Origin: Bacteroidales bacterium
GTDB taxonomy: Bacteria > Bacteroidota > Bacteroidia > Bacteroidales > VadinHA17
Reading direction: 5' to 3'
NCBI GenBank assembly: GCA_025454795.1
Contig: JALONT010000002.1
Coordinates: 57,848 to 121,847 of the forward strand
Length of the DNA stretch: 64,000 nt
The notes beneath the pieces were generated by a model. That model was not told where the DNA came from. It saw nothing but the letters and a program-made list of their open reading frames with translations, and made no database searches. Made by a program: the position numbers and the translations under genes. The stretch's first letter is position 1, and each line of letters begins with the position of its first letter. Below are positions 10,217 to 20,466 of this stretch, piece by piece.

Positions 10217-11107
10217 ATGAAGGGTAAAAGAAAAATATGGCACTGGTTAGTGCTTGCAGCTTTGTCACTTATCTGGGGAACCAGCTATATACTTATGAAG
10301 AAAGGGCTTGAATCCTTTTCAACATACCAGATCGGCTCACTAAGGATTATCATAACATTTCTTTCTCTTCTGCCGGTTGCGATCCGGAATCTGCCAAAAC
10401 TTAACAAAACCTACATCCTTTCTATTGCTATTATTGGGTTTTTCGGAAGCGGGATCCCCGCATTCCTGTTTCCACTGGCACAGACCAGGATAGACAGCTC
10501 ACTGGCTGGAATGTTAAATTCATTAAGCCCTGTCTTCACGCTGATCATCGGAATAATGTTTTACCGGCAGCATGTAATAAGGTCACAGATTGCAGGTGTC
10601 TTCCTTGGACTGATTGGTGCATTCGGACTGCTATATAACGGTTCCTTTACTCTGAACTATTATGGCCTTTTCGTTGTCCTGGCCACACTCCTTTATGGTA
10701 TCAGCACAAATGAGGTGAGTAAGATAAAGGGCATGAACGGATTACAGATAGCTTCGCTTGCATTTTTTGTTCTGAGCCCCTTTGCTGTTATCATATTCCT
10801 TTTTACTGATATCCAGGCAGCTGCAGAAACAGCAAACTGGGTGCGGAACTTCGGATTCATCGCAATTCTCTCCGTTTTCGGGAGTGCTATCGCTCTGGCC
10901 CTGTTCTACGTGCTGGTCAGAGACACATCACCAGTATTCGCCTCCATGGTAACATATTTTGCACCCGTAGTTTCCACGCTGTGGGGAATTGCCGATAATG
11001 AGCATCTTATGCCCTATATGCTGGTTTCTGTACTATTGATCCTTGGAGGTGTATACCTGATCTACAGACCCGGATTTCTGACTAACCTGCGAAATATAAT
11101 TAAATGA
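10217..11107 (+). CDS. EamA/DMT family transporter
   Basis: About 10 TM segments; LIWGTSYILMKKGLESF EamA start. Confidence 0.9.
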   Translation: MKGKRKIWHWLVLAALSLIWGTSYILMKKGLESFSTYQIGSLRIIITFLSLLPVAIRNLPKLNKTYILSIAIIGFFGSGIPAFLFPLAQTRIDSSLAGMLNSLSPVFTLIIGIMFYRQHVIRSQIAGVFLGLIGAFGLLYNGSFTLNYYGLFVVLATLLYGISTNEVSKIKGMNGLQIASLAFFVLSPFAVIIFLFTDIQAAAETANWVRNFGFIAILSVFGSAIALALFYVLVRDTSPVFASMVTYFAPVVSTLWGIADNEHLMPYMLVSVLLILGGVYLIYRPGFLTNLRNIIK

Positions 11108-12723
11108 ACAAATATACACTGACGGCTCTTTCGGTTACCGGAGGAATACTTTCGGGGCTGGCATGGACCAGTTGGTGTTCAGGATTAATTCTTCTGGTCT
11201 CATTCGTCCCCTGGTTCCTTATCAAAGATCACATTTTCATGAATTCCAGAAGATACGGGATGAACTCATGTTTTACCTATGTCCTCCCTGGTTTCGTTAT
11301 TTTCAATATTATAACCCTCGGGTGGGTAAGAGCCGCAAATATAGCTGCTGCAATCACTATAATACTTGCACTCTCATTTATAATGTCATTTATACTGTGG
11401 TTTGTACATTTAGTCAGGACAAAGTCCGGGAATGGAACAGGATTCATCGCTCTTATTTCTTTCTGGCTGGCATTTGAGTTTCTTTCACTTAACAGTGTAT
11501 TTCTTTCACCCTGGATTAATCTTGGCAACGGACTCGCAAAAGATATACTGTTCATTCAATGGTATGAAGTTACAGGTGTTGCAGGAGGAACCCTCTGGAT
11601 ATTATCTTCAAATCTTTTATTGTCTCAATTCCTTACAAACTACAGGTTCCGGAATAGTTTAAGCAGACTTTTTCTTGTCTCCTGGATAATAATAATTATA
11701 ATTCCATCTGCTATCTCATTTGTAAGATATTACACAATCAGAGAATCCGGATCCGGTGAAAATGAAGTGGTGATAGTACAGCCAAACATAGATCCTTTTA
11801 CAGAAAAATATAGTATCCCGTTTGAAGAACAGCTGATGAAGGCGCTTGGTATGGCCGGAAGTAAAATTACTGAAAAAACAGTCTGGCTCCTTACACCAGA
11901 GACAACTGTAGATGATCCTGTTAATGAGGATGACACAGAAAACGACAAATATCTTGAATCAATGAGGGATTTTGCCCGGGTATATACCGGGATAAGTATT
12001 GTTTCGGGACTTGTGAGCTTCCGTTTATATCCGGATGCAACTGAGCCTCCAACTTCTTCTGCAAGAAAGATCGATTCATCAGGATTATATTTCGACCATT
12101 TTAATTCCGCTTTTCAGATTGATACCGGGGAAAATGTTCATATCTATCACAAATCCAAGCTGGTAGCAGGAATTGAAATGCAGTTTTCTGCAGCTTTCGG
12201 CAGGCTGGTCAACAAAATCCTTCCGGATATGGGCGGAACAAAATGGGGATATGGCATCCAGAAAGAAAGGATATGTTTTGAGCATCCTGCGACAAAACAG
12301 CTAATTGCCCCGATAATCTGTTATGAATCTGTATTCGGTAATTATGTTGCTGACTATGTAAGAAAAGGGGCATCTGCTTTATTCATTATCACAAACGACG
12401 GATGGTGGAAAAACACCGGAGGTTATGAACAGCATCTCAACTATGCTTCACTGAGAGCAATTGAAACACGCAGGCCGGTTGTCCGGGCAGCCAATACAGG
12501 TGTATCCTGCATAATTGACATCAGGGGCAAACGAACGCAGGAAACAGGTTGGTGGACTGAAGCAGTACTAAAAGGAAGCATTGAATCTGAAACAGCAATC
12601 ACACCTTATGTCCATTATGGTGATTACCTGATGAGGATTGCTTCATTAACAAGTATTCTGATCCTGTTTTATGTTTTTATAACGCTCCCAATGAGAAAAA
12701 AACTGATGATATTTACAAAATAG
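11104..12723 (+). CDS. lnt: Apolipoprotein N-acyltransferase
   Basis: N-terminal TM bundle plus C-N hydrolase domain (TPETTVDD..., KSKLVAGIE, ICYESVFG). Confidence 0.85.
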   Translation: MNKYTLTALSVTGGILSGLAWTSWCSGLILLVSFVPWFLIKDHIFMNSRRYGMNSCFTYVLPGFVIFNIITLGWVRAANIAAAITIILALSFIMSFILWFVHLVRTKSGNGTGFIALISFWLAFEFLSLNSVFLSPWINLGNGLAKDILFIQWYEVTGVAGGTLWILSSNLLLSQFLTNYRFRNSLSRLFLVSWIIIIIIPSAISFVRYYTIRESGSGENEVVIVQPNIDPFTEKYSIPFEEQLMKALGMAGSKITEKTVWLLTPETTVDDPVNEDDTENDKYLESMRDFARVYTGISIVSGLVSFRLYPDATEPPTSSARKIDSSGLYFDHFNSAFQIDTGENVHIYHKSKLVAGIEMQFSAAFGRLVNKILPDMGGTKWGYGIQKERICFEHPATKQLIAPIICYESVFGNYVADYVRKGASALFIITNDGWWKNTGGYEQHLNYASLRAIETRRPVVRAANTGVSCIIDIRGKRTQETGWWTEAVLKGSIESETAITPYVHYGDYLMRIASLTSILILFYVFITLPMRKKLMIFTK

Positions 12724-12773
12724 TGCAACCCTTATATTATCATTTTGTCTTTATAACCAGGTAAGCAATTAAG

Positions 12774-13307
12774 TTGGATTACACGGACCATAGCATACAT
12801 GCCTCTTTAATTGAGGAATGCATAAATGGCAGCAGTAAAGCCCATTTCATGCTGTACACCAAGTATTCTAAAGCTATGTATAACCTGGCCTACAGAATGA
12901 TGAATAACAGGGAAGATGCGGAGGATATGCTTCAGGAAGCATTCCTTGAATGTTTCAGGAACATCAGTTCGTTCAGGTTTGAATCGACTTTCGGAGCATG
13001 GCTGAAAAGCATCCTGATAAACAGATGCATTAACCAGCTGAGAAAGAAAAAGGTCGATCTGGTACTTTGTGAAAATCTTCCCCAGGGGGTTACCGAGGAA
13101 GAACCTGAAACAGTTTACGACACAGGGAAAATCTTCAGGGGTATTGAACAACTGTCTGATGGTTACAGAATTATACTTACGCTTTATCTTCTTGAAGGTT
13201 ACGATCATACCGAGATATCACAGATACTCGGGATATCTGAATCAACTTCAAAATCACAATATTCCCGTGCAAAGGATAAATTAAGAAACATTCTTGTAAA
13301 ACTGTAA
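12774..13307 (+). CDS. ECF-type RNA polymerase sigma factor (TTG start)
   Basis: AYRMMNNREDAEDMLQEAFLECFRNISSFRFESTFGAWLKSILINRCINQLRKK; region 4 HTH. Confidence 0.92.
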   Translation: MDYTDHSIHASLIEECINGSSKAHFMLYTKYSKAMYNLAYRMMNNREDAEDMLQEAFLECFRNISSFRFESTFGAWLKSILINRCINQLRKKKVDLVLCENLPQGVTEEEPETVYDTGKIFRGIEQLSDGYRIILTLYLLEGYDHTEISQILGISESTSKSQYSRAKDKLRNILVKL

Positions 13308-13310
13308 GTT

Positions 13311-13856
13311 ATGGACAAACTGGAAGAACATATCAGGAAAAACAGAGAGGAACTCGACAATTATTCGCCCTCTCGGGAAGTTTGGAACGGGATAAGCAAA
13401 AGTATGCGATCCGGGAAACTGAAGGTAACAGGGTGGCTCTCAGCTGCTGCCATGATAGTCGTCATTCTGACAACTTCCGTGCTATTCTATAAAGGAGAAT
13501 GGAATAAGACTATTTTTCTGACAAGGGATTCTGATGCACAGCTTATGAAAACCAATCCTCAGGTCATGGAGGCTGAAATATATTACAACTCTCTGTTCAA
13601 CAGCCTTTACAGTGAAGCGACTCCTCTGCTTACAACACAACCTGAAATAAAGAAAGAGCTTTTCAGCGACCTTTCGCAGCTTGACAGCCTCTGTGCTGAT
13701 ATTAAAAAAGATCTTAAAGATAATGTTGACAATCAGAATGTTATTGAAGCCCTGATTAAAAACTACAGGATTAAGACTGAGATACTGGAAGATATGCTGG
13801 ATCTCCTGAAACAAAATGAAAATGATCCTCTAAAAAATAACAGCCATGCACTATAA
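13311..13856 (+). CDS. Putative anti-sigma-like single-TM protein
   Basis: Directly follows the ECF sigma gene; one TM helix WLSAAAMIVVILTTSVLFY. Confidence 0.55.
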   Translation: MDKLEEHIRKNREELDNYSPSREVWNGISKSMRSGKLKVTGWLSAAAMIVVILTTSVLFYKGEWNKTIFLTRDSDAQLMKTNPQVMEAEIYYNSLFNSLYSEATPLLTTQPEIKKELFSDLSQLDSLCADIKKDLKDNVDNQNVIEALIKNYRIKTEILEDMLDLLKQNENDPLKNNSHAL

Positions 13857-14931
13857 GACAATTAAAGCAATTCTGGTATTCCTTGTCCTGACTCCCATGG
13901 TCCAGGGTCAGTCATTTTCCGAAAAGAGGACTTTCCGCAAATCACTGTCGGTTAACAAGGATATGACTCTTGAAGTAAACAACAAATACGGAACAATTCA
14001 AATTATTCCATGGATAAAAGATTCCGTTTCTATAAGGGCTGAAGTTGAGGCTAATTCCTCCAACATGGAAAGACTTCACAAAATGTTCAATGGAGTCGAT
14101 ATAAATATCTCGGAAACAAGCTTCCTGTTAAGAGCCAAGACTGAATTTACAGAGAATATCAGCATGCTGTTCGAAAGCTTTAAAGGCATGACCAGCAAAC
14201 TGATTCCTTATGAATCCAGGTTGGAAATAAACTATTTTATCAGTGCTCCCGAATACCTGAATATGAGAATTATCAACAAGTATGGTGACGTATACATGGA
14301 AGACAACACAGGCAGCTTTTCACTTAATCTTTCCAACGGTTCATTCAAAGCCAATTCACTCAATGAGACAGATGAAATCACTCTCACTTTTTGTGATGCG
14401 ACTATCAATAAAATGAAAGACGGGTATATAAATGCTTCATTTTCTGAAGTTCAGATCGGGGAATCGCGGGACCTTTCGATAACTTCCATCTCTTCACATT
14501 TCGACCTTAAGAATACAGGTAAACTCGGAACAGAATCAAAGAGAGATAAGTTCTTCATAGGCAGGGTGATATCATTAAGAGGCAGCTCTTATTTTACTGA
14601 TTACCGCATTGACGAGATTGAAAAAGAGATAAACGTGATCACAAAATATGGGAGACTGAATGCCGATCTGGTTGGTAAAAACCTGGAAATGATCACAATC
14701 AATTCCGGTTACTCTGATATAAATCTTACATTCGACCCTTCACTATCCTATAATCTGGATATCAGGCATGTAAACGCCTTCCTGGTTGTCCCTGAAAACA
14801 ATTCGAGAATCGAAAAGAGGATACTGAATGAGGAAAAAAAAGAGTATTTGACTTCCGGAGCTGTAGGCAAAAATCCCGGAAATATCAAAGTCATGATAGA
14901 TGCCACCAGGGGAAATATTTATGTGAAATAG
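13846..14931 (+). CDS. Secreted DUF4097-like/adhesin-like protein
   Basis: Signal peptide; NKYGTIQIIPW, NKYGDVYMEDNTGSFSLNLSNGSF, KYGRLNADL repeated beta pattern. Confidence 0.6.
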   Translation: MHYKTIKAILVFLVLTPMVQGQSFSEKRTFRKSLSVNKDMTLEVNNKYGTIQIIPWIKDSVSIRAEVEANSSNMERLHKMFNGVDINISETSFLLRAKTEFTENISMLFESFKGMTSKLIPYESRLEINYFISAPEYLNMRIINKYGDVYMEDNTGSFSLNLSNGSFKANSLNETDEITLTFCDATINKMKDGYINASFSEVQIGESRDLSITSISSHFDLKNTGKLGTESKRDKFFIGRVISLRGSSYFTDYRIDEIEKEINVITKYGRLNADLVGKNLEMITINSGYSDINLTFDPSLSYNLDIRHVNAFLVVPENNSRIEKRILNEEKKEYLTSGAVGKNPGNIKVMIDATRGNIYVK

Positions 14932-14991
14932 CTATCCTGATGCAACTTTATTGTTATTCTCCTGTCTTTTCAAAGAAATAAACTCTTTATT

Positions 14992-15504
14992 ATGAAGAAA
15001 CTTCTTCCTGCCATATTTCTCACTATCATATTATTACCTTCATCTGCCTCAGGCCAGGAAGGCTATAGACAAGCAGGTTTCAGGAGCGGATATCATGGAG
15101 GGATCTTCTTCCAGATGAACTTTGATGCAGGAAACACTGAGATCGGTTATAATGCCATGCTTGGATTTAACAACAATGGCATTCAACTAACCGGGCTGAG
15201 AATAATCTATGAAAGAGCCATACTTGATATATCACCGGATCTTTATTTTTGCTGGGGTTATGGTGGACATGCCGGATTCATTGTAACGGATAATATTATG
15301 TACCTCGGTGAGAGGTATAACTTTCCAAACGAAAGGTTCTGCCCTGTTTTTGGTGCTGACGGATGGGCGGCATTCGAGTACAGATTCCGTAAAATACCTC
15401 TTAATATAGGAGTCAACATTAAACCCTTTGTTGAGCTTACAATGCCGTCATTTGTAAATGTCATGCCCGGCAATTTAGGTATCTCAATCTCATATATATT
15501 CTGA
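14992..15504 (+). CDS. Hypothetical outer-membrane protein
   Basis: Signal peptide and beta-barrel-like alternation, terminal NLGISISYIF. Confidence 0.5.
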   Translation: MKKLLPAIFLTIILLPSSASGQEGYRQAGFRSGYHGGIFFQMNFDAGNTEIGYNAMLGFNNNGIQLTGLRIIYERAILDISPDLYFCWGYGGHAGFIVTDNIMYLGERYNFPNERFCPVFGADGWAAFEYRFRKIPLNIGVNIKPFVELTMPSFVNVMPGNLGISISYIF

Positions 15505-15523
15505 TAATTTAAAACAATATAAG

Positions 15524-16165
15524 ATGAAAAAAACATTTATAATCATCGTCTTACTTGTCCTTGGATCAGCAGCATTATTTTCACAGGATCCTGGATTTCA
15601 ATATTACAAAAGCAGGGATATGCAGACATTACTTGGCAGAGACAGAGCCGGAGGCGGATACGCCTCATTTACAACAGGTTATTCTAATATTAACGGAAAA
15701 CATGCTGTTCTTTTCGGAGGAAGATTCTCATGGATAGCCAGCCATTCTATTGGTATCGGCCTTGGTGCTACAGGGTTTATAAATGAATTCCATTACGAAC
15801 CCTCACTCGACAAGGATGTATTTCTTACTGGTGGATATGGTGGCATCTATATAGAACCTATACTGCTTCCACGGTTCCCGGTTCATCTCTCCTTCCCGAT
15901 ACTTATCGGTGCAGGCGGGATTTCATTTATTTCGAAAGATATGGAGTTCAACGATAATCTTGTTGAGGATTCAAATGTATTCATTCTTATTGAGCCCTCT
16001 GCCGAGCTCGAACTTAACCTTACCAAATTCTTCAGGATAGCCTTTGGAGCTTCATACAGGATGCCCTCACAATTTGATGTCGGGCTTCCCGGTACCTACT
16101 CCATTGATGTTGAATCACTAAAGACAGTGAGCTATACGGTTACCTTAAAATTAGGGAAATTCTGA
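15524..16165 (+). CDS. Hypothetical outer-membrane protein
   Basis: Signal peptide, beta-barrel-like, terminal SYTVTLKLGKF. Confidence 0.55.
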   Translation: MKKTFIIIVLLVLGSAALFSQDPGFQYYKSRDMQTLLGRDRAGGGYASFTTGYSNINGKHAVLFGGRFSWIASHSIGIGLGATGFINEFHYEPSLDKDVFLTGGYGGIYIEPILLPRFPVHLSFPILIGAGGISFISKDMEFNDNLVEDSNVFILIEPSAELELNLTKFFRIAFGASYRMPSQFDVGLPGTYSIDVESLKTVSYTVTLKLGKF

Positions 16166-16261
16166 ATTAAAAATCTACTCTCTAACTCCCTTTTCGGTCA
16201 ACCTCATCCCCCCATCCCCCTTCTCCCATGTGTGAAGGGGGAGTATAATGCAGTATATTAG

Positions 16262-18298
16262 CTAAATAGCCCCTCTCCCATGGGAGAGAGCTTGTCCCGC
16301 TTCGGCGGGAGGTTGGGGTGAGGTGAAGAGCGCCACTCCTTCATCAAGCCACTTTTTATATTCTTCGATATTTAAATTGGTGGGCATGGGTTTGTTGACA
16401 GGATTGCCTTCGTGATCAGCAATTACATAAAGAGGGAGTGCATTTGTATTGAATTTTGAGATCTCCAGATCTTCATTTTGTTTTCCGATAGTTTTCTTCT
16501 GTTTTCCATCGATTGCAGATACAAACCATTCATTCTCAGGTAGCTGTGTTCGGTCATCAACATACAGTGAAATGATCACAAAATTATTCCTTAGCCTTGT
16601 CAGTATCTCCTCATCAGACCACACTTTAGCTTCCATCAGCTTGCAATTGGCACAGGCATGTCCCTTAAAATCTATCAGTACAGGCTTTCCCTGTTCTTTT
16701 GCACATGCCAACCCCTGTAAATAATCAAAGTAACCGCTAAGTCCCAGTGGCATATCAAATTTATCGCTGTACTTTGGTCGTGAGCAGAGCAGACTGTTTC
16801 CTGATGATGGGAATGCCGGAATTGTTATCGTTTTGTTCTCAACAACCGGCCGGTTTTTTATGAACCATGATGACTGCTGAGGAGGCAGCAGGGCTGATAA
16901 TCCTTTAAGCGGAGCACCAAAAAGCCCCGGTATCAGGTATAATACAAACGTGAATACTGCAATAACTAAGAAAAACCGGAATGTTCCTATATACGGGAGA
17001 TCGCTGTCATGAGCGAACTTAATCTTACCCATAAGATAAAATCCTAACAAGGAGAACAGTACTATCCAGATAGCAAGATACAGGTCCCTTGAAAGCAATC
17101 CAATGGAATAAACAGAGTCGATGGTCATGATGAATTTCATACTGAATGCAACCATTAAAAATCCAAGGACAACTTTAATGGAATTAAGCCATCCCCCCGA
17201 CCGTGGCATTTTGCTCAGTATTGAAGGAAAGAGCGCAAACAGCACAAATGGCAATGCAAATGCCAGGCCGAAACCAAACATCCCAACCGTTGGTCTGAGG
17301 GCATTTCCGCTGGCTGACTCAACAAGCAGAGCACCTATGATTGGTCCTGTACATGAAAACGAGACAATTACTGTTGTGAGTCCCAGAAAAAAGGCTGCAA
17401 GAATTCCCCCTTTATCGACCTTTGAATCAGCACCAGTAACCCATCTATTCGGAAGTACAATTTCAAAAGCTCCAAAAAATGAGATAGCAAAAATTACGAA
17501 TAATGCGAAGAACAAAATATTTGGTATCCAATGGGTGCTGAGTGCGCTTGCAAACCCCGCACCTGCACTTGTAAGAGAAACAATTATACCCAGTGATGAA
17601 TAAATCAAAACAATAGAAAGTCCAAAAATGATAGCGTTTACAACTGATTTGCGTTTGTTTCCCGATCCCTGCGAAAAGAATGCAACTGTCATCGGGATCA
17701 TGGGGAAAACACATGGTGTCAGAATTCCGGCAAATCCTGCAAGCAGGGAGATAAGGAAGAATCCAATTAATCCTTTACGTACAGGCTGGTCAGATGTGAC
17801 TGTGTCGATGCTGTTATTTACTGCAGAAGGAATATTCCCGGTACTATCTGAAATTCGTATTTCGAATTCAACATCTTTGGGAGGAGAGCATATAGAATTG
17901 TTACATGCCATAAAATTGACCTCACCGCTAATGGTAAAGAATGCAGAATTTGCTATTATTTTCTGCCTGAACTCGGCTTTATCGCTGAAGGTTTTAATCT
18001 TAAAACCGAAAGCCTCGTCCATGATCTCTTCAGGCTGTGTTACTTCGAAAGCGTTTCCGTCGAGTGAATAACTCTTAATTTTATCAAAACTGAAGCTGGT
18101 TGGAATTGGTCCGCCTTTTGGAATATCCATGGAGTAGATGTAAGAGCCCTCGTCAATGGTTGCAGAAAAGACCAGTTCATATATCTTGTCGCCTTTTTTC
18201 TCATAACTGAAATCCCATGTAACAGGGTCAAAGATCTGAGCCTTCGTAACAACTACAAGGGTGGTGAAAACAATTATGAGCAGATCTCTTTTATTCAT
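16262..18298 (-). CDS. dsbD: Thiol:disulfide interchange protein DsbD-like (DsbD-alpha domain, transmembrane domain, C-terminal thioredoxin domain)
   Basis: GILTPCVFPMIPMTVAFFS, FSCTGPIIGALLV, thioredoxin domain KGHACANCKLMEAKVWSDEEI. Confidence 0.9.
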   Translation of the reverse strand: MNKRDLLIIVFTTLVVVTKAQIFDPVTWDFSYEKKGDKIYELVFSATIDEGSYIYSMDIPKGGPIPTSFSFDKIKSYSLDGNAFEVTQPEEIMDEAFGFKIKTFSDKAEFRQKIIANSAFFTISGEVNFMACNNSICSPPKDVEFEIRISDSTGNIPSAVNNSIDTVTSDQPVRKGLIGFFLISLLAGFAGILTPCVFPMIPMTVAFFSQGSGNKRKSVVNAIIFGLSIVLIYSSLGIIVSLTSAGAGFASALSTHWIPNILFFALFVIFAISFFGAFEIVLPNRWVTGADSKVDKGGILAAFFLGLTTVIVSFSCTGPIIGALLVESASGNALRPTVGMFGFGLAFALPFVLFALFPSILSKMPRSGGWLNSIKVVLGFLMVAFSMKFIMTIDSVYSIGLLSRDLYLAIWIVLFSLLGFYLMGKIKFAHDSDLPYIGTFRFFLVIAVFTFVLYLIPGLFGAPLKGLSALLPPQQSSWFIKNRPVVENKTITIPAFPSSGNSLLCSRPKYSDKFDMPLGLSGYFDYLQGLACAKEQGKPVLIDFKGHACANCKLMEAKVWSDEEILTRLRNNFVIISLYVDDRTQLPENEWFVSAIDGKQKKTIGKQNEDLEISKFNTNALPLYVIADHEGNPVNKPMPTNLNIEEYKKWLDEGVALFTSPQPPAEAGQALSHGRGAI

Positions 18299-18403
18299 AA
18301 CACAGGAATTTATTCACTGCAAAAGTAATAAATCATAAAACAACAAAGGAGAGTAAATGGAAAAAGGGTATCATAAAAGAGTAAAACCACCCCGTCCCGA
18401 CAC

Positions 18404-19963
18404 TTATGTAAGATCGATTTCGTTATCGTACCTGTCGTAGAAATGGTACTCCAGCATATGATATGAGGTAGCTGCCTGTACTTTAAGGCTAATCCTGTAT
18501 TTGAAATTCCATTTCCAGCTTTTCGGGAAAAATCCTTTCTTCAGGTATGAGGCAACGAATGGATGAACATTCAAAGTCAGTTTCCGGGTTTTTATCTTAT
18601 CGACAATAAAAGCGAGACTTCTCTCCAGTTCATCTGTAAACAAAATGGTTGGTCTTGTTTGACCTGACCCCTGGCAAGCAGGGCATTTCTCATCTGTAAC
18701 GATATTCATTTCGGGGCGTACTCTCTGCCGGGTGATCTGCATAAGCCCGAATTTTGTAAGCGGAAGAATATTATGCTTTGTCCTGTCAGAAGCCATCAGA
18801 TCCTTCATTTTATCATAAAGTGTCTGTTTATTTTCTGACGACTGCATATCGATAAAATCTATCACTATGATCCCGCCCATATCCCTTAACCGAAGCTGGC
18901 GTGCAATTTCAATAGCAGCTTCTATGTTAACTTCCAGCGCGTTTAATTCCTGGTCATTTCCTGTCCTTGACCTGTTGCCGCTGTTCACATCAATTACATG
19001 AAGGGCTTCAGTGTGATCTATGATCAGGTATGCACCATGCTTGAAGGAGACCGTTTTACCGAAAAGGGCTTTTATCTGTTTATTAACTCCAAAATGGTCA
19101 AAGATCGGAATGGTCCCTTTGTAAAGCTTGACTATTTTGGATTTCTCAGGGGCTATCTCCTGGATATACTTTCTTATTTCATCGACCAGTCCGGGATCAT
19201 TGACATGAATGCTGTTAAAGGTAACATTCAGCATATCCCTGATGATAGTTGTTGTTCTGTTCAGTTCTCCGATGAAGAGTCTTGGTGATTTAATCTCTTT
19301 TTTAACTGAGAAAAAAGCCGATTCCCATTTTCTTACAAGATCCCTGAGTTCAGCATCCAGAACTGCCACCTTTTTCCCTTCAGCTGCAGTTCTGACAATT
19401 ATTCCGTAATTTCTCGGTTTAATGCTTTGCAGTATTGTTTTGAGACGGTTTTTTTCTTCCTGGCTTTCAATCTTCGAGGAGATTGATACCTTATCTGAAT
19501 AGGGAATAAGCACAAGGTTCCTGCCGGCAAGCGCAATCTCTGATGCCAGCCTGGGGCCTTTTGTAGAAATAGGTTCTTTGGTAATCTGGACGATAACAGT
19601 TTGTCCCTGGGTAAGCACATCTGTTATCTTCCCGTCCTTGTCAATATCGGGTTCAGGTTTGAATTTATGCACAGGCACAACCCTGCCCTGTTTTTGAAGG
19701 GCACTGATATAGTATTTATGCTGAGTTCGGAACTGGGCACCCAGATCGAGATAATGAAGAAACGCATCACGATCGTAACCAACATTAATAAAAGCTGCAT
19801 TCAGCCCGGGCATTATCTTTTTAACCTTTCCCAGGTAAATGTCCCCGACTGAAAACCTGATATTTTGCTTTTCCTTGTTAAGTTCGATTAGCTGTTTGTC
19901 TTCCAGCAGTGCGAGAGAAACCTCGGAATCACTAACATCAATGATCAGATCCTTATTTGCCAC
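18404..19963 (-). CDS. rng: Ribonuclease E/G family protein
   Basis: GDIYLGKVKKIMPGLNAAFINVGYDRDAFLHYLDLG S1 start; DVNSGNRS; CPACQGSGQTR zinc link. Confidence 0.93.
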   Translation of the reverse strand: MANKDLIIDVSDSEVSLALLEDKQLIELNKEKQNIRFSVGDIYLGKVKKIMPGLNAAFINVGYDRDAFLHYLDLGAQFRTQHKYYISALQKQGRVVPVHKFKPEPDIDKDGKITDVLTQGQTVIVQITKEPISTKGPRLASEIALAGRNLVLIPYSDKVSISSKIESQEEKNRLKTILQSIKPRNYGIIVRTAAEGKKVAVLDAELRDLVRKWESAFFSVKKEIKSPRLFIGELNRTTTIIRDMLNVTFNSIHVNDPGLVDEIRKYIQEIAPEKSKIVKLYKGTIPIFDHFGVNKQIKALFGKTVSFKHGAYLIIDHTEALHVIDVNSGNRSRTGNDQELNALEVNIEAAIEIARQLRLRDMGGIIVIDFIDMQSSENKQTLYDKMKDLMASDRTKHNILPLTKFGLMQITRQRVRPEMNIVTDEKCPACQGSGQTRPTILFTDELERSLAFIVDKIKTRKLTLNVHPFVASYLKKGFFPKSWKWNFKYRISLKVQAATSYHMLEYHFYDRYDNEIDLT

Positions 19964-20019
19964 TTCCTATATTAATCAGAGTTAATATATCAACCACAAT
20001 TACCAACACCCGTATACAA

Positions 20020-20051
20020 TAAACCTAAAGATCATTGGACCTTTAGGTTTA
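20020..20051. terminator. Stem-loop between the small basic protein gene and rng
   Basis: taaacctaaag...cctttaggttta, ~11-12-bp arms; weak T tract. Confidence 0.5.
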
Positions 20052-20082
20052 AAATATTCGTTTATGACCACCCAATGATCTG

Positions 20083-20172
20083 CTATTTCTTTTTATGTCT
20101 GTTCTTCCGCAAACGCTTTTTGCGTTTGTGGGTGGCCATCTTATGTCTTTTTCTTTTTTTACCGCTTGGCAT
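20083..20172 (-). CDS. 29-aa highly basic protein, AURKAIP1/COX24-domain-like small ribosomal protein candidate
   Basis: Minus-strand ATG...TAG translates to MPSGKKRKRHKMATHKRKKRLRKNRHKKK; too short for the supplied ORF track. Confidence 0.85.
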   Translation of the reverse strand: MPSGKKRKRHKMATHKRKKRLRKNRHKKK

Positions 20173-20178
20173 ACAGGA

Positions 20179-20466
20179 TTACTTCTTAACGTGCGATTTA
20201 ACTTTAGTGATGAAAGTTTTTGCCGGCTTGAAAGCTGGGATATTGTGTGCAGGAATGATAATGGTAGTGTTTTTCGAAATATTCCTCGCAGTTTTCTTTG
20301 CTCTCTTCTTAACGATAAAGCTGCCGAAACCTCTGAGATAAACGTTATTACCAGTTACCATCGAATGCTTTATAGTTTCCATTAAGGCTTCAACTGTTTT
20401 CTGTACAGTTACCTTTTCAATACCAGTGTTCTTGGCAATTTCATTAACAATGTCTGCTTTAGTCAT
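20179..20466 (-). CDS. HU family DNA-binding protein
   Basis: MTKADIVNEIAKNTGIEKVTVQKTVEALMETIKHSM...GNNVYLRGFGSFIVKKRAKKTARNI. Confidence 0.95.
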   Translation of the reverse strand: MTKADIVNEIAKNTGIEKVTVQKTVEALMETIKHSMVTGNNVYLRGFGSFIVKKRAKKTARNISKNTTIIIPAHNIPAFKPAKTFITKVKSHVKK

